A DNA stretch of 64,000 bases from Ruminococcus sp. AF31-8BH (GCF_003460605.1 NZ_QTVN01000008.1:169164-233163); one strand, 5' to 3'; shown: positions 36,176 through 45,438, counted from the stretch's first letter. Notes: generated from the sequence alone by a model not told the origin. Program-made: numbers and translations.

Positions 36176-37378
36176 TTATTGTGTCAACAGTTTTTTATAG
36201 GTAAAATCCATTCCGATCGCTCCCAGGGGCGCTGTGATCAAAATCCCAAGCACTGCTACAGAAAGAATAATCTGTCCGCAGGACAGTCCCATAGCCATAG
36301 GAACAGAACCGATAGCGGCCTGGACGGTGGCCTTGGGCAGATAGGCGATGGAGCAGAAAAGCCGTTCCTTCCAGTTCAGATTGGTTCCTGTCACACAAAG
36401 GGAAACGCCGATGGTACGGATCAGAAGTGCGGCGAAAATCATGGCAAGTGCAGCCGGGCCTGCTTTTAAGGTGTAGCGGATATCCACAGAAGCTCCCACC
36501 AATACGAAAAGCAGAACCTCCGCAGCCAGCCACAGCTTCCCGAATTTCTGGGAAAGACGGGCAGAAACGGAAACTGTACATTTCAGCTTCAGTATGCAGG
36601 CCATACTGACTACAGCCAGAAGTCCGGAAACAGAAACAATTGGTTTTAGCCAGGTTTCAATAGACATCAGCAGAAAAGAAGCACCCAGAACCACGATTAC
36701 CTTTATACTGTTGCGTACCATATGACTATGAGCATATGCTGTCTCAAAAAACAGGGAAAGCAGATACCCGGCAGTGCTTCCAAGGACAATTCCCAGAACA
36801 ATAGATATGGGAATGTTGATAAAATCCTGAACATGTGCACTGCCACCCTGTGCCATAGTAGAAAATGTGGAAAAAAGCACGATCACATAAATATCATCGC
36901 AGGAAGCACCTGCCAGAATCATTTGAGGAATGCTTTTTGCGGTTCCACATTTTTCATCCATAAGCTGTACCATTCGCGGTACAACCACTGCAGGTGACAC
37001 TGCACCCATGACAGCCCCCATCACCGCTGCTTCCAGTCTTGTAATTCCCAGGAAATAAGGTGCCAGCAAAATATAAGCCAGAATCTCAAAGGTGGCAGGG
37101 ATGCAAGCCATCATTACTGCCGGACGTCCTACTTTTTTCAGATCTGCAAGATTCAGGGAAAGCCCTGCTTTCAGCAGGATAATGATCAGTGCAATCTGGC
37201 GAAGCTCCGATGAGATAGAAAGAATAGAAGAATCCAGCAGGTTCAGTACATACGGTCCCAGCAGGATGCCGGTAATCAGCATTCCGATAATACGGGGAAG
37301 CTTCAGTCTCTGGCAGATTGCTGCCAGGGAAAGACCAATAAGAAAAATAAAAGCCAGTGAAGCTAACATTAATATCAT
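36176..37378 (-). CDS. Cation:proton antiporter (CPA2 family)
   Basis: About 400 residues with eleven to twelve membrane segments and no C-terminal TrkA or universal-stress domain. The opening LAAICQRLKLPRIIGMLITGILLGPYVLNLL is the Na/H-exchanger (CPA2) signature. The start is ATG 37378 or ATG 37369; the AGGAGG site is only two bases from the first, so the second (MLASLAF...) may be used. It probably exchanges Na+ or K+ for H+. A terminator-like hairpin just upstream (37399-37445) could act as an attenuator for it. Confidence 0.85.
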   Translation of the reverse strand: MILMLASLAFIFLIGLSLAAICQRLKLPRIIGMLITGILLGPYVLNLLDSSILSISSELRQIALIIILLKAGLSLNLADLKKVGRPAVMMACIPATFEILAYILLAPYFLGITRLEAAVMGAVMGAVSPAVVVPRMVQLMDEKCGTAKSIPQMILAGASCDDIYVIVLFSTFSTMAQGGSAHVQDFINIPISIVLGIVLGSTAGYLLSLFFETAYAHSHMVRNSIKVIVVLGASFLLMSIETWLKPIVSVSGLLAVVSMACILKLKCTVSVSARLSQKFGKLWLAAEVLLFVLVGASVDIRYTLKAGPAALAMIFAALLIRTIGVSLCVTGTNLNWKERLFCSIAYLPKATVQAAIGSVPMAMGLSCGQIILSVAVLGILITAPLGAIGMDFTYKKLLTQ

Positions 37379-37394
37379 TTCCTCCTTTATACGC

Positions 37395-37445
37395 AAAAAA
37401 GCTGATGCCTTTTGCGATTGTACTCATCACAGAAGTCATCAGCTT
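37395..37445 (-). terminator. Terminator after rubrerythrin, or attenuator before the antiporter gene
   Basis: On the minus strand AAGCTGATG, a 29-base loop, CATCAGCTT and a T-run. It lies about 70 bases after the rubrerythrin stop and just before the antiporter ribosome binding site. Confidence 0.7.
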
Positions 37446-37516
37446 AATAAGCGGTTTGGGAAAATCCCGGGGAGACATTCATTCCCCTTGTAAAACTTTT
37501 ATTCTATGCGATTTTC

Positions 37517-38062
37517 TTATTCTCCGAAGTATCTCTTAAGCAGACCAGCGAATGCTTTTCCGTGTCTAGCTTCGTCTCTTGCCATTTCATGAACAGTGTC
37601 ATGAATTGCATCAAGGTTAGCTGCTTTCGCACGTTTAGCAAGATCGGTTTTACCAGCTGTAGCACCGTTCTCAGCTGCTACACGCATTTCAAGGTTCTTC
37701 TTGGTGCTGTCTGTAACAACTTCGCCTAATAATTCAGCAAATTTAGCTGCATGCTCTGCTTCCTCATAAGCAGCCTTCTCATAGTATAAACCAACTTCCG
37801 GATATCCTTCTCTATGAGCAACACGTGCCATAGCAAGATACATACCAACCTCAGAACACTCACCCTCGAAGTTCGCTCTTAAATCAGCAAGGATGTCTTC
37901 ACTTACACCTTTAGCAACGCCTACAACATGCTCAGCTGCCCATGCCATTTCATCATCTTGCTTAGTAAACTTCTCAGCTGGAGCTTTGCAGATTGGACAT
38001 ACTTCCGGAGCTGTGTCACCTTCATGAACATAACCGCATACACTACATACCCATTTAGCCAT
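37517..38062 (-). CDS. Reverse rubrerythrin (rubredoxin domain first)
   Basis: 181 residues. The N-terminal rubredoxin-like domain ([25 protein letters not shown]) has two CxxC pairs; the four-helix ferritin-like diiron domain follows with ExxH ligands ([43 protein letters not shown]). The order is opposite to classical rubrerythrin, hence reverse rubrerythrin, a peroxide and oxygen reductase of anaerobes. It is preceded by a PerR-like box and by perR itself, so control by peroxide is expected. Confidence 0.94.
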   Translation of the reverse strand: MAKWVCSVCGYVHEGDTAPEVCPICKAPAEKFTKQDDEMAWAAEHVVGVAKGVSEDILADLRANFEGECSEVGMYLAMARVAHREGYPEVGLYYEKAAYEEAEHAAKFAELLGEVVTDSTKKNLEMRVAAENGATAGKTDLAKRAKAANLDAIHDTVHEMARDEARHGKAFAGLLKRYFGE

Positions 38063-38112
38063 AATTAAATCTCCTTTTCTTATATAAAATTATTTATTTG
38101 ATTCTTGATAAT

Positions 38113-38125
38113 AGTAATTATTACT
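38113..38125. promoter_or_regulatory. PerR-type box upstream of reverse rubrerythrin
   Basis: AGTAATTATTACT, a perfect interrupted palindrome. The longer context ATAATAGTAATTATTACTG is identical at 38596-38614 (starting ATAATAG) upstream of perR. It matches the general form of PerR operators (TTATAATNATTATAA). The PerR assignment is inference from context. Confidence 0.7.
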
Positions 38126-38178
38126 GTTTTAAGATAACATATTACATTGATATTGTCAAGGACTATTGAAAAAATTTT

Positions 38179-38577
38179 TCAATGAGAGTCTTTCTGAAGG
38201 CAGTCATTGCAGATTCCGAAAAATCTTGCTTTATAGTCGGAAATCTGACCATCCGTAAAATCAGCGGCAATATCTTCAAGACTCTTATCAATATGTTCGC
38301 TGAAAACATCCATCACTCTGCCGCAGCAGGTACACATAAAGTGACAATGAGGAGCTGTGCGGGCATCGAATCGGTCTGCTCCGCCAAAACTGGAAAGCTT
38401 CTGTATCTCACCCAGATCAGCAAGAAGAGAGAGGTTCCGGTATACGGTACCAAGGCTGATATTTGGATAGATCTGCTTCATATTCTCATAAACAAAATCA
38501 GCTGTGGGATGGTCGGTTCTGCCTGTAAGAAATTCTTTGATCGATTCTCTCTGGCGGCTGTATTTCAATGTGGCCAT
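38179..38577 (-). CDS. perR: Fur-family peroxide regulator PerR
   Basis: 132 residues. N-terminal winged helix (KYSRQRESIKEFLTGRTDHPTADFVYENMKQIYPNISLGTVYRNLSLLADLGEIQKL) and C-terminal metal domain with HCHFMCTCCGRV and GICNDC, the two Cys pairs of the structural zinc site. It sits upstream of the rubrerythrin gene on the same strand, and identical boxes lie upstream of both genes, which supports PerR rather than Fur or Zur. Confidence 0.88.
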   Translation of the reverse strand: MATLKYSRQRESIKEFLTGRTDHPTADFVYENMKQIYPNISLGTVYRNLSLLADLGEIQKLSSFGGADRFDARTAPHCHFMCTCCGRVMDVFSEHIDKSLEDIAADFTDGQISDYKARFFGICNDCLQKDSH

Positions 38578-38601
38578 CTGTTTCTCCTTTCTCTTAATAA
38601 T

Positions 38602-38614
38602 AGTAATTATTACT
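38602..38614. promoter_or_regulatory. PerR-type box upstream of perR
   Basis: AGTAATTATTACT, identical to the box at 38113, placed 25 bases upstream of the perR start codon. It fits autoregulation. Confidence 0.7.
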
Positions 38615-38746
38615 GATACTAATATATACTATATTTTCTGATTTGTCAAGAGCAAAATGAGAAGAGTGTGTATTTATTCAGCGGAAAATGGGTTTACAAA
38701 ATCTATAAAATGTGATACGCTTCTACATATAAAATACAAGGGTGTT

Positions 38747-38763
38747 AAAGCGTGTTTGAAAAA
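38747..38763 (+). repeat. Solo end of the MITE-like element that supplies a -35 box
   Basis: AAAGCGTGTTTGAAAAA differs by one base from the element end AGAGCGTGTTTGAAAAA. No other part of the element is seen beside it. The TTGAAA inside it (38756-38761) is exactly 17 bases from TATAAT of the metG leader promoter. Confidence 0.55.
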
Positions 38764-38784
38764 TGTGCCAGCCCTTGTTATAAT
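38756..38784 (+). promoter_or_regulatory. Promoter of the metG T-box transcript
   Basis: TTGAAA, 17 bases, TATAAT, followed by the T-box leader. The -35 lies within the MITE-like end. Confidence 0.7.
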
Positions 38785-38792
38785 TCAAACCC

Positions 38793-39138
38793 ATAGAGAA
38801 AGAGAGTACATTTGTGTACCGCATTACAGAGAATCCCCCAGGATATGTATAGTATAATTTCCGCAGGCTGAGAGGGGTGTGTATGGAGCAGATGGAAGAT
38901 GGCTTTGGAGGGGCGTAGCTGAAGAGATGTAGGCTGCGACAGGAACGCCTGTTATAGCGGAAGGGTATGGAAGTACCCGGTAAGGTTCCCGTAGATATGT
39001 AAGCTCCGGCGGTTGTTATGAAGATATTTGTGAAAATCCGCTGGTTTTTATAAATATCTGTACCGTGAGGCGGGAATGAACAGAAGTGGTAACACGGGAA
39101 TAGCTCGTCTTCTCAGAATGTGAGAGGGCGATTTTTTT
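38793..39138 (+). promoter_or_regulatory. T-box riboswitch (tRNA-Met sensing) upstream of metG
   Basis: The T-box core TGGTAACACGGG lies at 39087-39098, and the terminator follows: TCGTCTTCTC (39105-39114) / GAGAGGGCGA (39122-39131) with seven T. Upstream, AGAGAATCCCC pairs with GGCTGAGAGGGG as in stem I, and ATG triplets in AGCAGATGGAAGATGGC fit a Met specifier, in keeping with metG downstream. Uncharged tRNA-Met would stabilise the antiterminator and let metG be read. The exact specifier is not proven by eye. Confidence 0.85.
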
Positions 39139-39231
39139 ATGTAATAGGATATGTAACAGGAATTACTCCGAAATACTTCTATTATATAAAAAACACTCCG
39201 CAAGGTTGCGTGAAAAGAAGGAGAAAATACA

Positions 39232-41190
39232 ATGAGTAAACCAAAATATTACATTACTACAGCCATTGCCTATACATCCGGCAAGCCCCACATCGGCAAC
39301 ACCTATGAGGCTGTTCTGGCAGATGCCATCGCACGTTACAAAAGACAGCAGGGCTATGACGTATTTTTCCAGACCGGAACTGACGAGCACGGCCAGAAAA
39401 TTGAGCTGAAAGCAGAAGAAGCCGGAGTGACACCGAAGGAATTCGTTGACAATGTATCCGGCCAGATCAAGAATATCTGGGATCTGATGAACACATCCTA
39501 TGACAAATTCATCCGTACCACAGATGAGGACCATGAGAAACAGGTTCAGAAGATTTTCAAAAAAATGTATGCAAAGGGAGATATCTACAAGGGAGAGTAC
39601 GAAGGAATGTACTGTACTCCATGTGAGTCTTTCTTCACTGAATCCCAGCTTGTAGACGGCAAATGTCCGGACTGTGGACGTCCATGCGTGCCTGCAAAGG
39701 AAGAGGCTTACTTCTTCAAAATGAGCAAATACGCAGACCGCCTCATCGAGCACATTAAAACCCATCCGGAATTTATTCAGCCGGAATCCCGTAAGAATGA
39801 GATGATGAACAACTTCCTTCTTCCGGGACTTCAGGATCTGTGTGTATCCAGAACCTCTTTCAAATGGGGAATTCCGGTAGACTTCGATCCGAAGCATGTT
39901 GTATATGTATGGCTTGATGCCCTGACCAACTATATCACCGGAATCGGCTATGACTGCGATGGCGACAACAAAGATCTGTTTAACAAGATGTGGCCGGCAG
40001 ACCTTCATCTTATTGGAAAAGATATCATCCGTTTCCATACTATTTACTGGCCGATTTTCCTGATGTCTCTGGATCTGCCTCTTCCGAAGCAGGTATTTGG
40101 CCATCCGTGGCTGCTTCAGGGCGATGGCAAAATGAGTAAATCCAAAGGAAATGTTATCTACGCAGATGAGCTGGTAGACTTCTTTGGTGTTGACGCTGTC
40201 CGTTATTTCGTACTTCACGAAATGCCATTTGACAACGACGGTGTGATCACCTGGGAGCTGATGGTAGAGCGTATGAATTCCGAGCTTGCAAATACACTTG
40301 GAAACCTTGTAAACCGTACCATTTCCATGTCCAATAAATACTTTGGCGGCGTAGTAGAGAACAAAGGCGTAACCGAGCCTGTAGATGATGATCTGAAGAA
40401 CTTCATCCTTTCCGTACCAGCCAAGGTAGATGCCAAGATGGAGAAGCTTCGTGTGGCAGATGCCATTACAGAAGTATTTACAATTTTCAAACGCTGCAAC
40501 AAATATATCGACGAGACAATGCCATGGGCACTTGCAAAGGATGAGTCCAAGCAGGATCGTCTTGCAACGGTTCTTTACAATCTGGTTGAGGGCATCTGCA
40601 TGGGAACTACACTTCTTGAGTCCTTCATGCCTGAGACAACCAAGAGAATCCTTAGTCAGCTGAATGCTTCCGAGAGAACTCTTGAGGACCTGAAGACATT
40701 TGGGCTCTATCCATCTGGAAACAAAGTAACAGACAAGCCGGAGATTCTTTTTGCACGTATGGACATTAAGGAAGTGATGGAGAAAGTAAATGAGCTTCAT
40801 CCTCCGAAAGAAGAGCCGAAGGAAGAGAAACCAGAAGAGAAGGTTGTGGATATTGAGGCAAAGCCGGAGATCACATTTGATGATTTTGCAAAGCTTCAGT
40901 TCCAGGTTGGTGAGGTTATCGCCTGCGAGGCAGTGAAGAAATCCAAGAAGCTTCTTTGTTCCCAGGTTAAGATCGGAAGCCAGGTACGCCAGATCGTATC
41001 CGGAATCAAAGCTTACTATACACCGGAAGAAATGGTTGGAAAGAAGGTTATGGTAGTAACCAACTTAAAGCCTGCTAAGCTTGCTGGAATCTTAAGCGAG
41101 GGCATGATCCTCTGCGCAGAAGATGCAGATGGAAATGTATGCGTAGTCAGCCCGGAGAAGAACATGCCTGCAGGATCTGAGATCTGCTAA
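39232..41190 (+). CDS. metG: Methionyl-tRNA synthetase
   Basis: 652 residues. Class I signature HIGN (KPHIGNTYEAVLADAIARYKR) and KMSKS (GDGKMSKSKGNV); a zinc knuckle with two CxxC pairs (YCTPCES... KCPDCGRPC); anticodon-binding helical domain; C-terminal EMAP II-like tRNA-binding domain (from about 540, ITFDDFAKLQFQVGEVIACEAV). Charges tRNA-Met. Controlled by the T-box leader. Normal length for the MetG1 type with fused tRNA-binding domain. Confidence 0.97.
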   Translation: MSKPKYYITTAIAYTSGKPHIGNTYEAVLADAIARYKRQQGYDVFFQTGTDEHGQKIELKAEEAGVTPKEFVDNVSGQIKNIWDLMNTSYDKFIRTTDEDHEKQVQKIFKKMYAKGDIYKGEYEGMYCTPCESFFTESQLVDGKCPDCGRPCVPAKEEAYFFKMSKYADRLIEHIKTHPEFIQPESRKNEMMNNFLLPGLQDLCVSRTSFKWGIPVDFDPKHVVYVWLDALTNYITGIGYDCDGDNKDLFNKMWPADLHLIGKDIIRFHTIYWPIFLMSLDLPLPKQVFGHPWLLQGDGKMSKSKGNVIYADELVDFFGVDAVRYFVLHEMPFDNDGVITWELMVERMNSELANTLGNLVNRTISMSNKYFGGVVENKGVTEPVDDDLKNFILSVPAKVDAKMEKLRVADAITEVFTIFKRCNKYIDETMPWALAKDESKQDRLATVLYNLVEGICMGTTLLESFMPETTKRILSQLNASERTLEDLKTFGLYPSGNKVTDKPEILFARMDIKEVMEKVNELHPPKEEPKEEKPEEKVVDIEAKPEITFDDFAKLQFQVGEVIACEAVKKSKKLLCSQVKIGSQVRQIVSGIKAYYTPEEMVGKKVMVVTNLKPAKLAGILSEGMILCAEDADGNVCVVSPEKNMPAGSEIC

Positions 41191-41230
41191 TTGTTTTTAA
41201 CATCATATAATAGGATATAGAATTGTAGTG

Positions 41231-41261
41231 CCAGGGGCAGGAAGGTGATTTTTGCTCCTGG
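41231..41261 (+). promoter_or_regulatory. Hairpin in the moaC leader
   Basis: CCAGGGGCA, a 13-base loop, TGCTCCTGG. There is no T-run, and it lies 30 bases upstream of the moaC start. I do not see the consensus of the molybdenum cofactor riboswitch. Confidence 0.4.
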
Positions 41262-41291
41262 TATTATGCTATCTGGATACAAGGAATAAAT

Positions 41292-41786
41292 ATGGAAAAT
41301 AAACTGAGTCATTTTGACGAAAACGGCAATGCTGTTATGGTAGATGTATCGGATAAACCAGTCACCCATAGAACTGCTGTTGCCACTGGTTCTATCCAGG
41401 TTGGCACAGAAATTATGGAGCGTCTGACAGAGGGTACCGTAGCCAAAGGTGATGTTCTGGGGGTTGCCAGAGTTGCAGGAATTATGTCTGTGAAGCACAC
41501 CTCCGACCTGGTGCCAATGTGTCACCCCCTTCCCGTCACCAAATGCACCGTGGATTTTGAACTGGAAAAAGAAAAAGGAATCATCCGCACCTTCTGCACT
41601 GTGAAAACAGACGGCAAAACCGGCGTGGAAATGGAAGCGCTTACTGGTGTACAGGTGACCTTACTTACCATTTACGATATGTGTAAGGCAATTGATAAGC
41701 ACATGGTGATGACGGACATCCATCTGGTGGAGAAGACCGGCGGCAAGAGCGGGGATTTTGTATTTGAAAGGAGGATGAACACATGA
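41292..41786 (+). CDS. moaC: Cyclic pyranopterin monophosphate synthase MoaC
   Basis: 164 residues, full family length. [26 protein letters not shown] and [26 protein letters not shown] are the conserved MoaC segments, with the final KTGGKSGDF. Converts the MoaA product to cyclic pyranopterin monophosphate in molybdenum (or tungsten) cofactor synthesis. Overlaps mog by four bases. No moaA in the window. Confidence 0.96.
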   Translation: MENKLSHFDENGNAVMVDVSDKPVTHRTAVATGSIQVGTEIMERLTEGTVAKGDVLGVARVAGIMSVKHTSDLVPMCHPLPVTKCTVDFELEKEKGIIRTFCTVKTDGKTGVEMEALTGVQVTLLTIYDMCKAIDKHMVMTDIHLVEKTGGKSGDFVFERRMNT

Positions 41787-42286
41787 AGCGAGTTGCAATT
41801 ATCACATCCAGCGACATGGGATATCAGGGAAAACGAGAAGATTTAAGCGGCCCGGCGATTAAGGAGATCGTAGAACGAGAAGGTTATCAGGTAGTGTCTA
41901 TGGACATTCTGCCAGATGACCGCTCCATGCTTTCCAAAAGAATGGCGGAAATTGCAGATGGGAACCAGGCAGAACTGATTCTGACTACAGGCGGCACAGG
42001 TTTTTCCCCAAGAGATGTGATGCCGGAAGCCACCGAAGATATAACGGAACGAAAAGTGCCGGGAATCCCGGAGGCCATCCGCGCTTACAGCATGACAATT
42101 ACAAACCGTGCCATGTTAAGCCGTGCCACAGCGGGAATTCGCAAACAGACCCTGATCATTAATCTTCCTGGAAGCCCCAAAGCAGTAAAGGAAAGCCTGG
42201 AATATATTATCGGGGCATTAGACCACGGCATTGAGATTATGACCGGAGAGGCTGGAAACTGCGCAACTATGAGGCTGCAGAATTGA
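41783..42286 (+). CDS. mog: Molybdopterin adenylyltransferase-type protein (MogA/MoaB)
   Basis: 167 residues of the MogA/MoaB fold: [36 protein letters not shown] is the nucleotide and pterin-binding signature and [20 protein letters not shown] closes it. It activates molybdopterin by adenylation before metal insertion. ATGA overlap with moaC shows coupled translation. Confidence 0.93.
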   Translation: MKRVAIITSSDMGYQGKREDLSGPAIKEIVEREGYQVVSMDILPDDRSMLSKRMAEIADGNQAELILTTGGTGFSPRDVMPEATEDITERKVPGIPEAIRAYSMTITNRAMLSRATAGIRKQTLIINLPGSPKAVKESLEYIIGALDHGIEIMTGEAGNCATMRLQN

Positions 42287-42294
42287 GGTAAACT

Positions 42295-43068
42295 ATGATT
42301 TTTGATACACATGCACATTATGATGACGAGGCATTTGACGAAGACAGGGATCAGCTCCTCTCCTCTATGAAGGATGGGGGAGTGGGCTGTATTGTAAATG
42401 TGTGCGCTTCCGCAGGGGGATTTGACGGAACCCTGAAGCTGATGGAAGCCTATCCTTTTGTTTACGGAGCTGTGGGCGTTCACCCGGACGATGCGGAAAT
42501 TATGACCCAGGACACCCTGGACGAGATCCGCAGACTTTCCCATATGGAGAAAATGGTTGCCATCGGGGAAATCGGCCTGGACTATTACTGGCACAAAGAA
42601 GAATCCGAACATCAGCGCCAGCAGGAAATGTTTCGTGCCCAGATGGACATTGCAAGAGAAGAAAAACTTCCCTTCATGATCCACAGCCGCGACGCAGCCG
42701 AGGACACCCTGAACATTGTCCGTGACTACATGAAAAAAGATATGTCCGGCGGAATCATCCACTGCTTTTCCTACAGTAAGGAAATCGCAGCCGAATACCT
42801 GAAAATGGGCCTGTACCTTGGCATCGGCGGAGTTCTCACCTTCAAAAATGCCAAAAAACTAAAAGAAGTAGCCGCCATGGCCCCACTTTCCCAAATTGTT
42901 CTGGAAACCGACTGTCCCTACATGTCCCCCGAACCCCACCGCGGCAAACGCAACTCCTCCCTCAACCTCCCCTACGTAGCCGCCGCCCTCGCCGAGATTA
43001 AAGGAATCACCCCGGAGGAAGTCATTGCAGTAACGGAGGAGAATGCGAAGAAATTGCTATTTAAATAA
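42295..43068 (+). CDS. tatD: TatD family metal-dependent hydrolase
   Basis: 257 residues. Metal ligands in DTHAHYDD, GEIGLDYYWHKE, IHSRDA, IIHCFSY and ETDCPYMSP, all complete. TatD proteins are Mg-dependent DNases or deadenylating exonucleases of the amidohydrolase fold; their role in the cell is only partly known. Eight bases after mog, so it is probably in the same transcript. Often near metG in Firmicutes, as here. Confidence 0.94.
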   Translation: MIFDTHAHYDDEAFDEDRDQLLSSMKDGGVGCIVNVCASAGGFDGTLKLMEAYPFVYGAVGVHPDDAEIMTQDTLDEIRRLSHMEKMVAIGEIGLDYYWHKEESEHQRQQEMFRAQMDIAREEKLPFMIHSRDAAEDTLNIVRDYMKKDMSGGIIHCFSYSKEIAAEYLKMGLYLGIGGVLTFKNAKKLKEVAAMAPLSQIVLETDCPYMSPEPHRGKRNSSLNLPYVAAALAEIKGITPEEVIAVTEENAKKLLFK

Positions 43069-43076
43069 TATCAAAT

Positions 43077-43127
43077 AAAAAGAGCTGGAAAACAGGCAAT
43101 CTATTTGCCGTATTTTCCAGCCCTTTT
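43077..43127. terminator. Bidirectional terminator between tatD and upp
   Basis: AAAAAGAGCTGGAAAA at the left, TTTTCCAGCCCTTTT at the right, with an inner GGCAA/TTGCC pair. It serves both convergent genes. Confidence 0.85.
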
Positions 43128-43140
43128 GCAATCTCACATC

Positions 43141-43788
43141 TTATTTGGTGCCGAAAATTCTATCTCCCGCGTCACCAAGTCCCGGACAAATATAAGCTCT
43201 CTCATTCAGCTCTCTGTCCAGATGACCAACATAAATCTGCACATCCGGATGAACCTCATGAAGTCTCTTCAATCCCTCAGGAGCCGCAATCACAAACATA
43301 CACTTAATGCTCTTGCCGCCATGTTCCTTAATGAAATTCACAGCTGCAATAGCAGAACCGCCGGTAGCCAGCATCGGGTCAACCATAACGATCAGACGCT
43401 GATCGATAGGATCCGGAAGCTTGCAGTAATACTCATGAGGCTCATGAGTAACAGGATCACGGTAAAGGCCAATATGACCGATCTTGGCAGAAGGAACCAA
43501 AGTAGTAATACCGTTCACCATACCAAGACCTGCACGAAGAACAGGAACAACAGCCAGCTTCTTACCGGAAATCATGGGAGTCTTGCAAGTCTCAATAGGA
43601 GTCTCAACCTCTACATCCTCAAGCGGAAGATCACGAAGTGCCTCAAAACCCATAAGAACTGCAATCTCTTCAATAAGCTTACGGAATTCATTTGTTCCCG
43701 TCTCTTTGTTGCGGAGAATAGAAATCTTATGCTGGATCAGCGGATGATCCATAATAAAAACATTGTCCATATCTGAAAAATTTGACAT
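43141..43788 (-). CDS. upp: Uracil phosphoribosyltransferase
   Basis: 215 residues. The PRPP-binding loop is [12 protein letters not shown], and the uracil pocket segment is [16 protein letters not shown] at the C-terminus, which matches Upp closely. It makes UMP from uracil and PRPP. The ATG at 43788 has GGAGG upstream; an open frame further upstream to 43842 is not used. Divergent from the uracil permease gene, forming a salvage pair. Confidence 0.97.
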   Translation of the reverse strand: MSNFSDMDNVFIMDHPLIQHKISILRNKETGTNEFRKLIEEIAVLMGFEALRDLPLEDVEVETPIETCKTPMISGKKLAVVPVLRAGLGMVNGITTLVPSAKIGHIGLYRDPVTHEPHEYYCKLPDPIDQRLIVMVDPMLATGGSAIAAVNFIKEHGGKSIKCMFVIAAPEGLKRLHEVHPDVQIYVGHLDRELNERAYICPGLGDAGDRIFGTK

Positions 43789-43899
43789 GATTAAAAACCT
43801 CCGTCGTGTGCTAAACTTTGTCATTGCCCTATGCAATAACAAACTCCCCTATGGGAATACTGGTAAAATGATACCGCACTTTAAGCAGAAAGTCAATAA

Positions 43900-43936
43900 T
43901 TGTAAAAACTTGTCGCATCCCTTATACTAGTATAAG
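43900..43936 (+). promoter_or_regulatory. Promoter and palindrome upstream of the uracil permease gene
   Basis: TTGTAA (43900-43905), 17 bases, TATACT (43923-43928). The -10 lies inside a perfect 16-base palindrome CTTATACTAGTATAAG (43921-43936), which could be an operator for a repressor that blocks this promoter. Which protein binds is unknown. Confidence 0.5.
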
Positions 43937-43964
43937 TTGTATTGGCGTTTCTTATACCAATACT

Positions 43965-43981
43965 AGAGCGTGTTTGAAAAA
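43965..43981 (+). repeat. Solo end of the MITE-like element next to the uracil permease start
   Basis: AGAGCGTGTTTGAAAAA, an exact copy of the element's right-end sequence, preceded by CT as in other copies. Its last A is the first base of the AGGAGGAG ribosome binding site of the permease gene. Confidence 0.7.
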
Positions 43982-43995
43982 GGAGGAGCTTTATT

Positions 43996-45351
43996 ATGAA
44001 GTTCAGAGTAGAAGGCATTTATGATGCCAAGAAGCTGGGAATTCCGCAGATGCTGATTCTGGGACTCCAGCACATGTTTGCCATGTTCGGCGCTACCATT
44101 CTGGTACCGATCCTGGTAAACAACTATTTTCACGGCGAAGGCTTATCCATCCAGGTAACCCTGTTCTGCGCCGGATTCGGAACACTTCTGTTCCACGTAC
44201 TTACCAAGCTGAAGGTTCCGGCATTCCTTGGTTCATCCTTTGCATTCCTTGGCGGATTTGCTACAGTTGCAGAGCTTGATACCGGAATTTTCGCAAACAT
44301 GTCCTATGGAGAGAAGCTTCCATACGCATGCGGCGGTGTATTTGTAGCAGGTCTTCTGTACCTGGTACTTGCCCTGATTGTAAAAGCTATCGGCGTAAAA
44401 CGTGTTATGCGTTATCTGCCGCCAGTTGTAACCGGCCCGATCATCATCTGCATCGGACTTAGCCTTGCACCATCCGCGATCAGCAATGCTTCCCAGAACT
44501 GGGTACTTGCCCTGATCGCCCTTGGAACTGTTATTTTCTTCAATATCTGGGGAATCGGCATGTTCCGTATCATTCCGATTCTGATGGGTATTGTGGTATC
44601 CTATGCAGCTGCCCTGATCATGAATGCACTGGGCATGACAAATGCAGACGGAAGCGCCATCCTGAACTTTGCAGGCGTTGCAAGCGCACCAATCGTAGGT
44701 GTTCCGAAATTCTTCCTCTGCAAATTTAATATCACTGCAATCCTTGCAATGGCACCTATCGCGATTGCATCTATGATGGAGCACATCGGTGATATTTCTG
44801 CTATATCCGCAACTGTTGACCGCAATTTCATCGAGGATCCGGGACTTCACCGCACACTTCTTGGTGACGGACTTGCAACCTCTCTGTCAGCCCTGATCGG
44901 CGGACCTGCCAACACCACTTACGGTGAGAACACAAGCGTTCTTGCACTGAGCCGCGTATACGATCCGAAGGTAATCCGTCTGGCAGCTATTTATGCAGTC
45001 ATCCTCAGCTTCATTCCTAAGATGGCAGAGGTGATCAGCTCCCTTCCGTCCGCAATCATCGGCGGTATCAGCTTTATCCTTTATGGAATGATCTCTGCAG
45101 TCGGTGTACGTAATGTAGTTGAGAATAAGGTTGACCTGACACGTTCCCGTAACCTGGTTATCACAGCCGTTATCCTGGTATGCGGACTGGGTGTTTCTGA
45201 TGGTCTTACCTTTACAATTGCAGGCGCTCACATCACTCTGACAGGCCTTGCACTGGCAGCAATCGTTGGAATCGTTCTGAACGCAGTTCTTCCGGGAAAT
45301 GATTATGTATTCGAGAGCGGAAAGAAAAAAGAAGAATATGAAGACGACTGA
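43996..45351 (+). CDS. uraA: Uracil permease (NCS2 family)
   Basis: 451 residues with about 14 membrane segments. Opening LGIPQMLILGLQHMFAMFGATILVPIL and the GPANTTYGENTSVLALSRVYDPKVIR segment are signatures of the UraA branch of nucleobase transporters, which take up uracil with protons. Divergent from upp. Confidence 0.94.
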   Translation: MKFRVEGIYDAKKLGIPQMLILGLQHMFAMFGATILVPILVNNYFHGEGLSIQVTLFCAGFGTLLFHVLTKLKVPAFLGSSFAFLGGFATVAELDTGIFANMSYGEKLPYACGGVFVAGLLYLVLALIVKAIGVKRVMRYLPPVVTGPIIICIGLSLAPSAISNASQNWVLALIALGTVIFFNIWGIGMFRIIPILMGIVVSYAAALIMNALGMTNADGSAILNFAGVASAPIVGVPKFFLCKFNITAILAMAPIAIASMMEHIGDISAISATVDRNFIEDPGLHRTLLGDGLATSLSALIGGPANTTYGENTSVLALSRVYDPKVIRLAAIYAVILSFIPKMAEVISSLPSAIIGGISFILYGMISAVGVRNVVENKVDLTRSRNLVITAVILVCGLGVSDGLTFTIAGAHITLTGLALAAIVGIVLNAVLPGNDYVFESGKKKEEYEDD

Positions 45352-45391
45352 TTAAAGAAACATAAGCAGTAATTATAACAATTTTATAAAG

Positions 45392-45438
45392 CCTCCGCAA
45401 AAGTCTGGATAATGATCGGACTTTTGCGGAGGATTTTT
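45392..45438. terminator. Terminator between the convergent uracil permease and TPM genes
   Basis: CCTCCGCAAAAGTC, a 13-base loop, GACTTTTGCGGAGG, then ATTTTT. A perfect 14-base stem. Confidence 0.88.

Noticed and set aside
39163..40800. 545-codon open frame on the minus strand across metG
   Set aside because: It is the antisense of metG; the translation shows no family resemblance and is rich in Cys, His and Phe as expected of a shadow frame.
41191..41291. Molybdenum cofactor riboswitch before moaC
   Set aside because: Only one hairpin of nine pairs is present; the leader is too short and lacks the known consensus elements.
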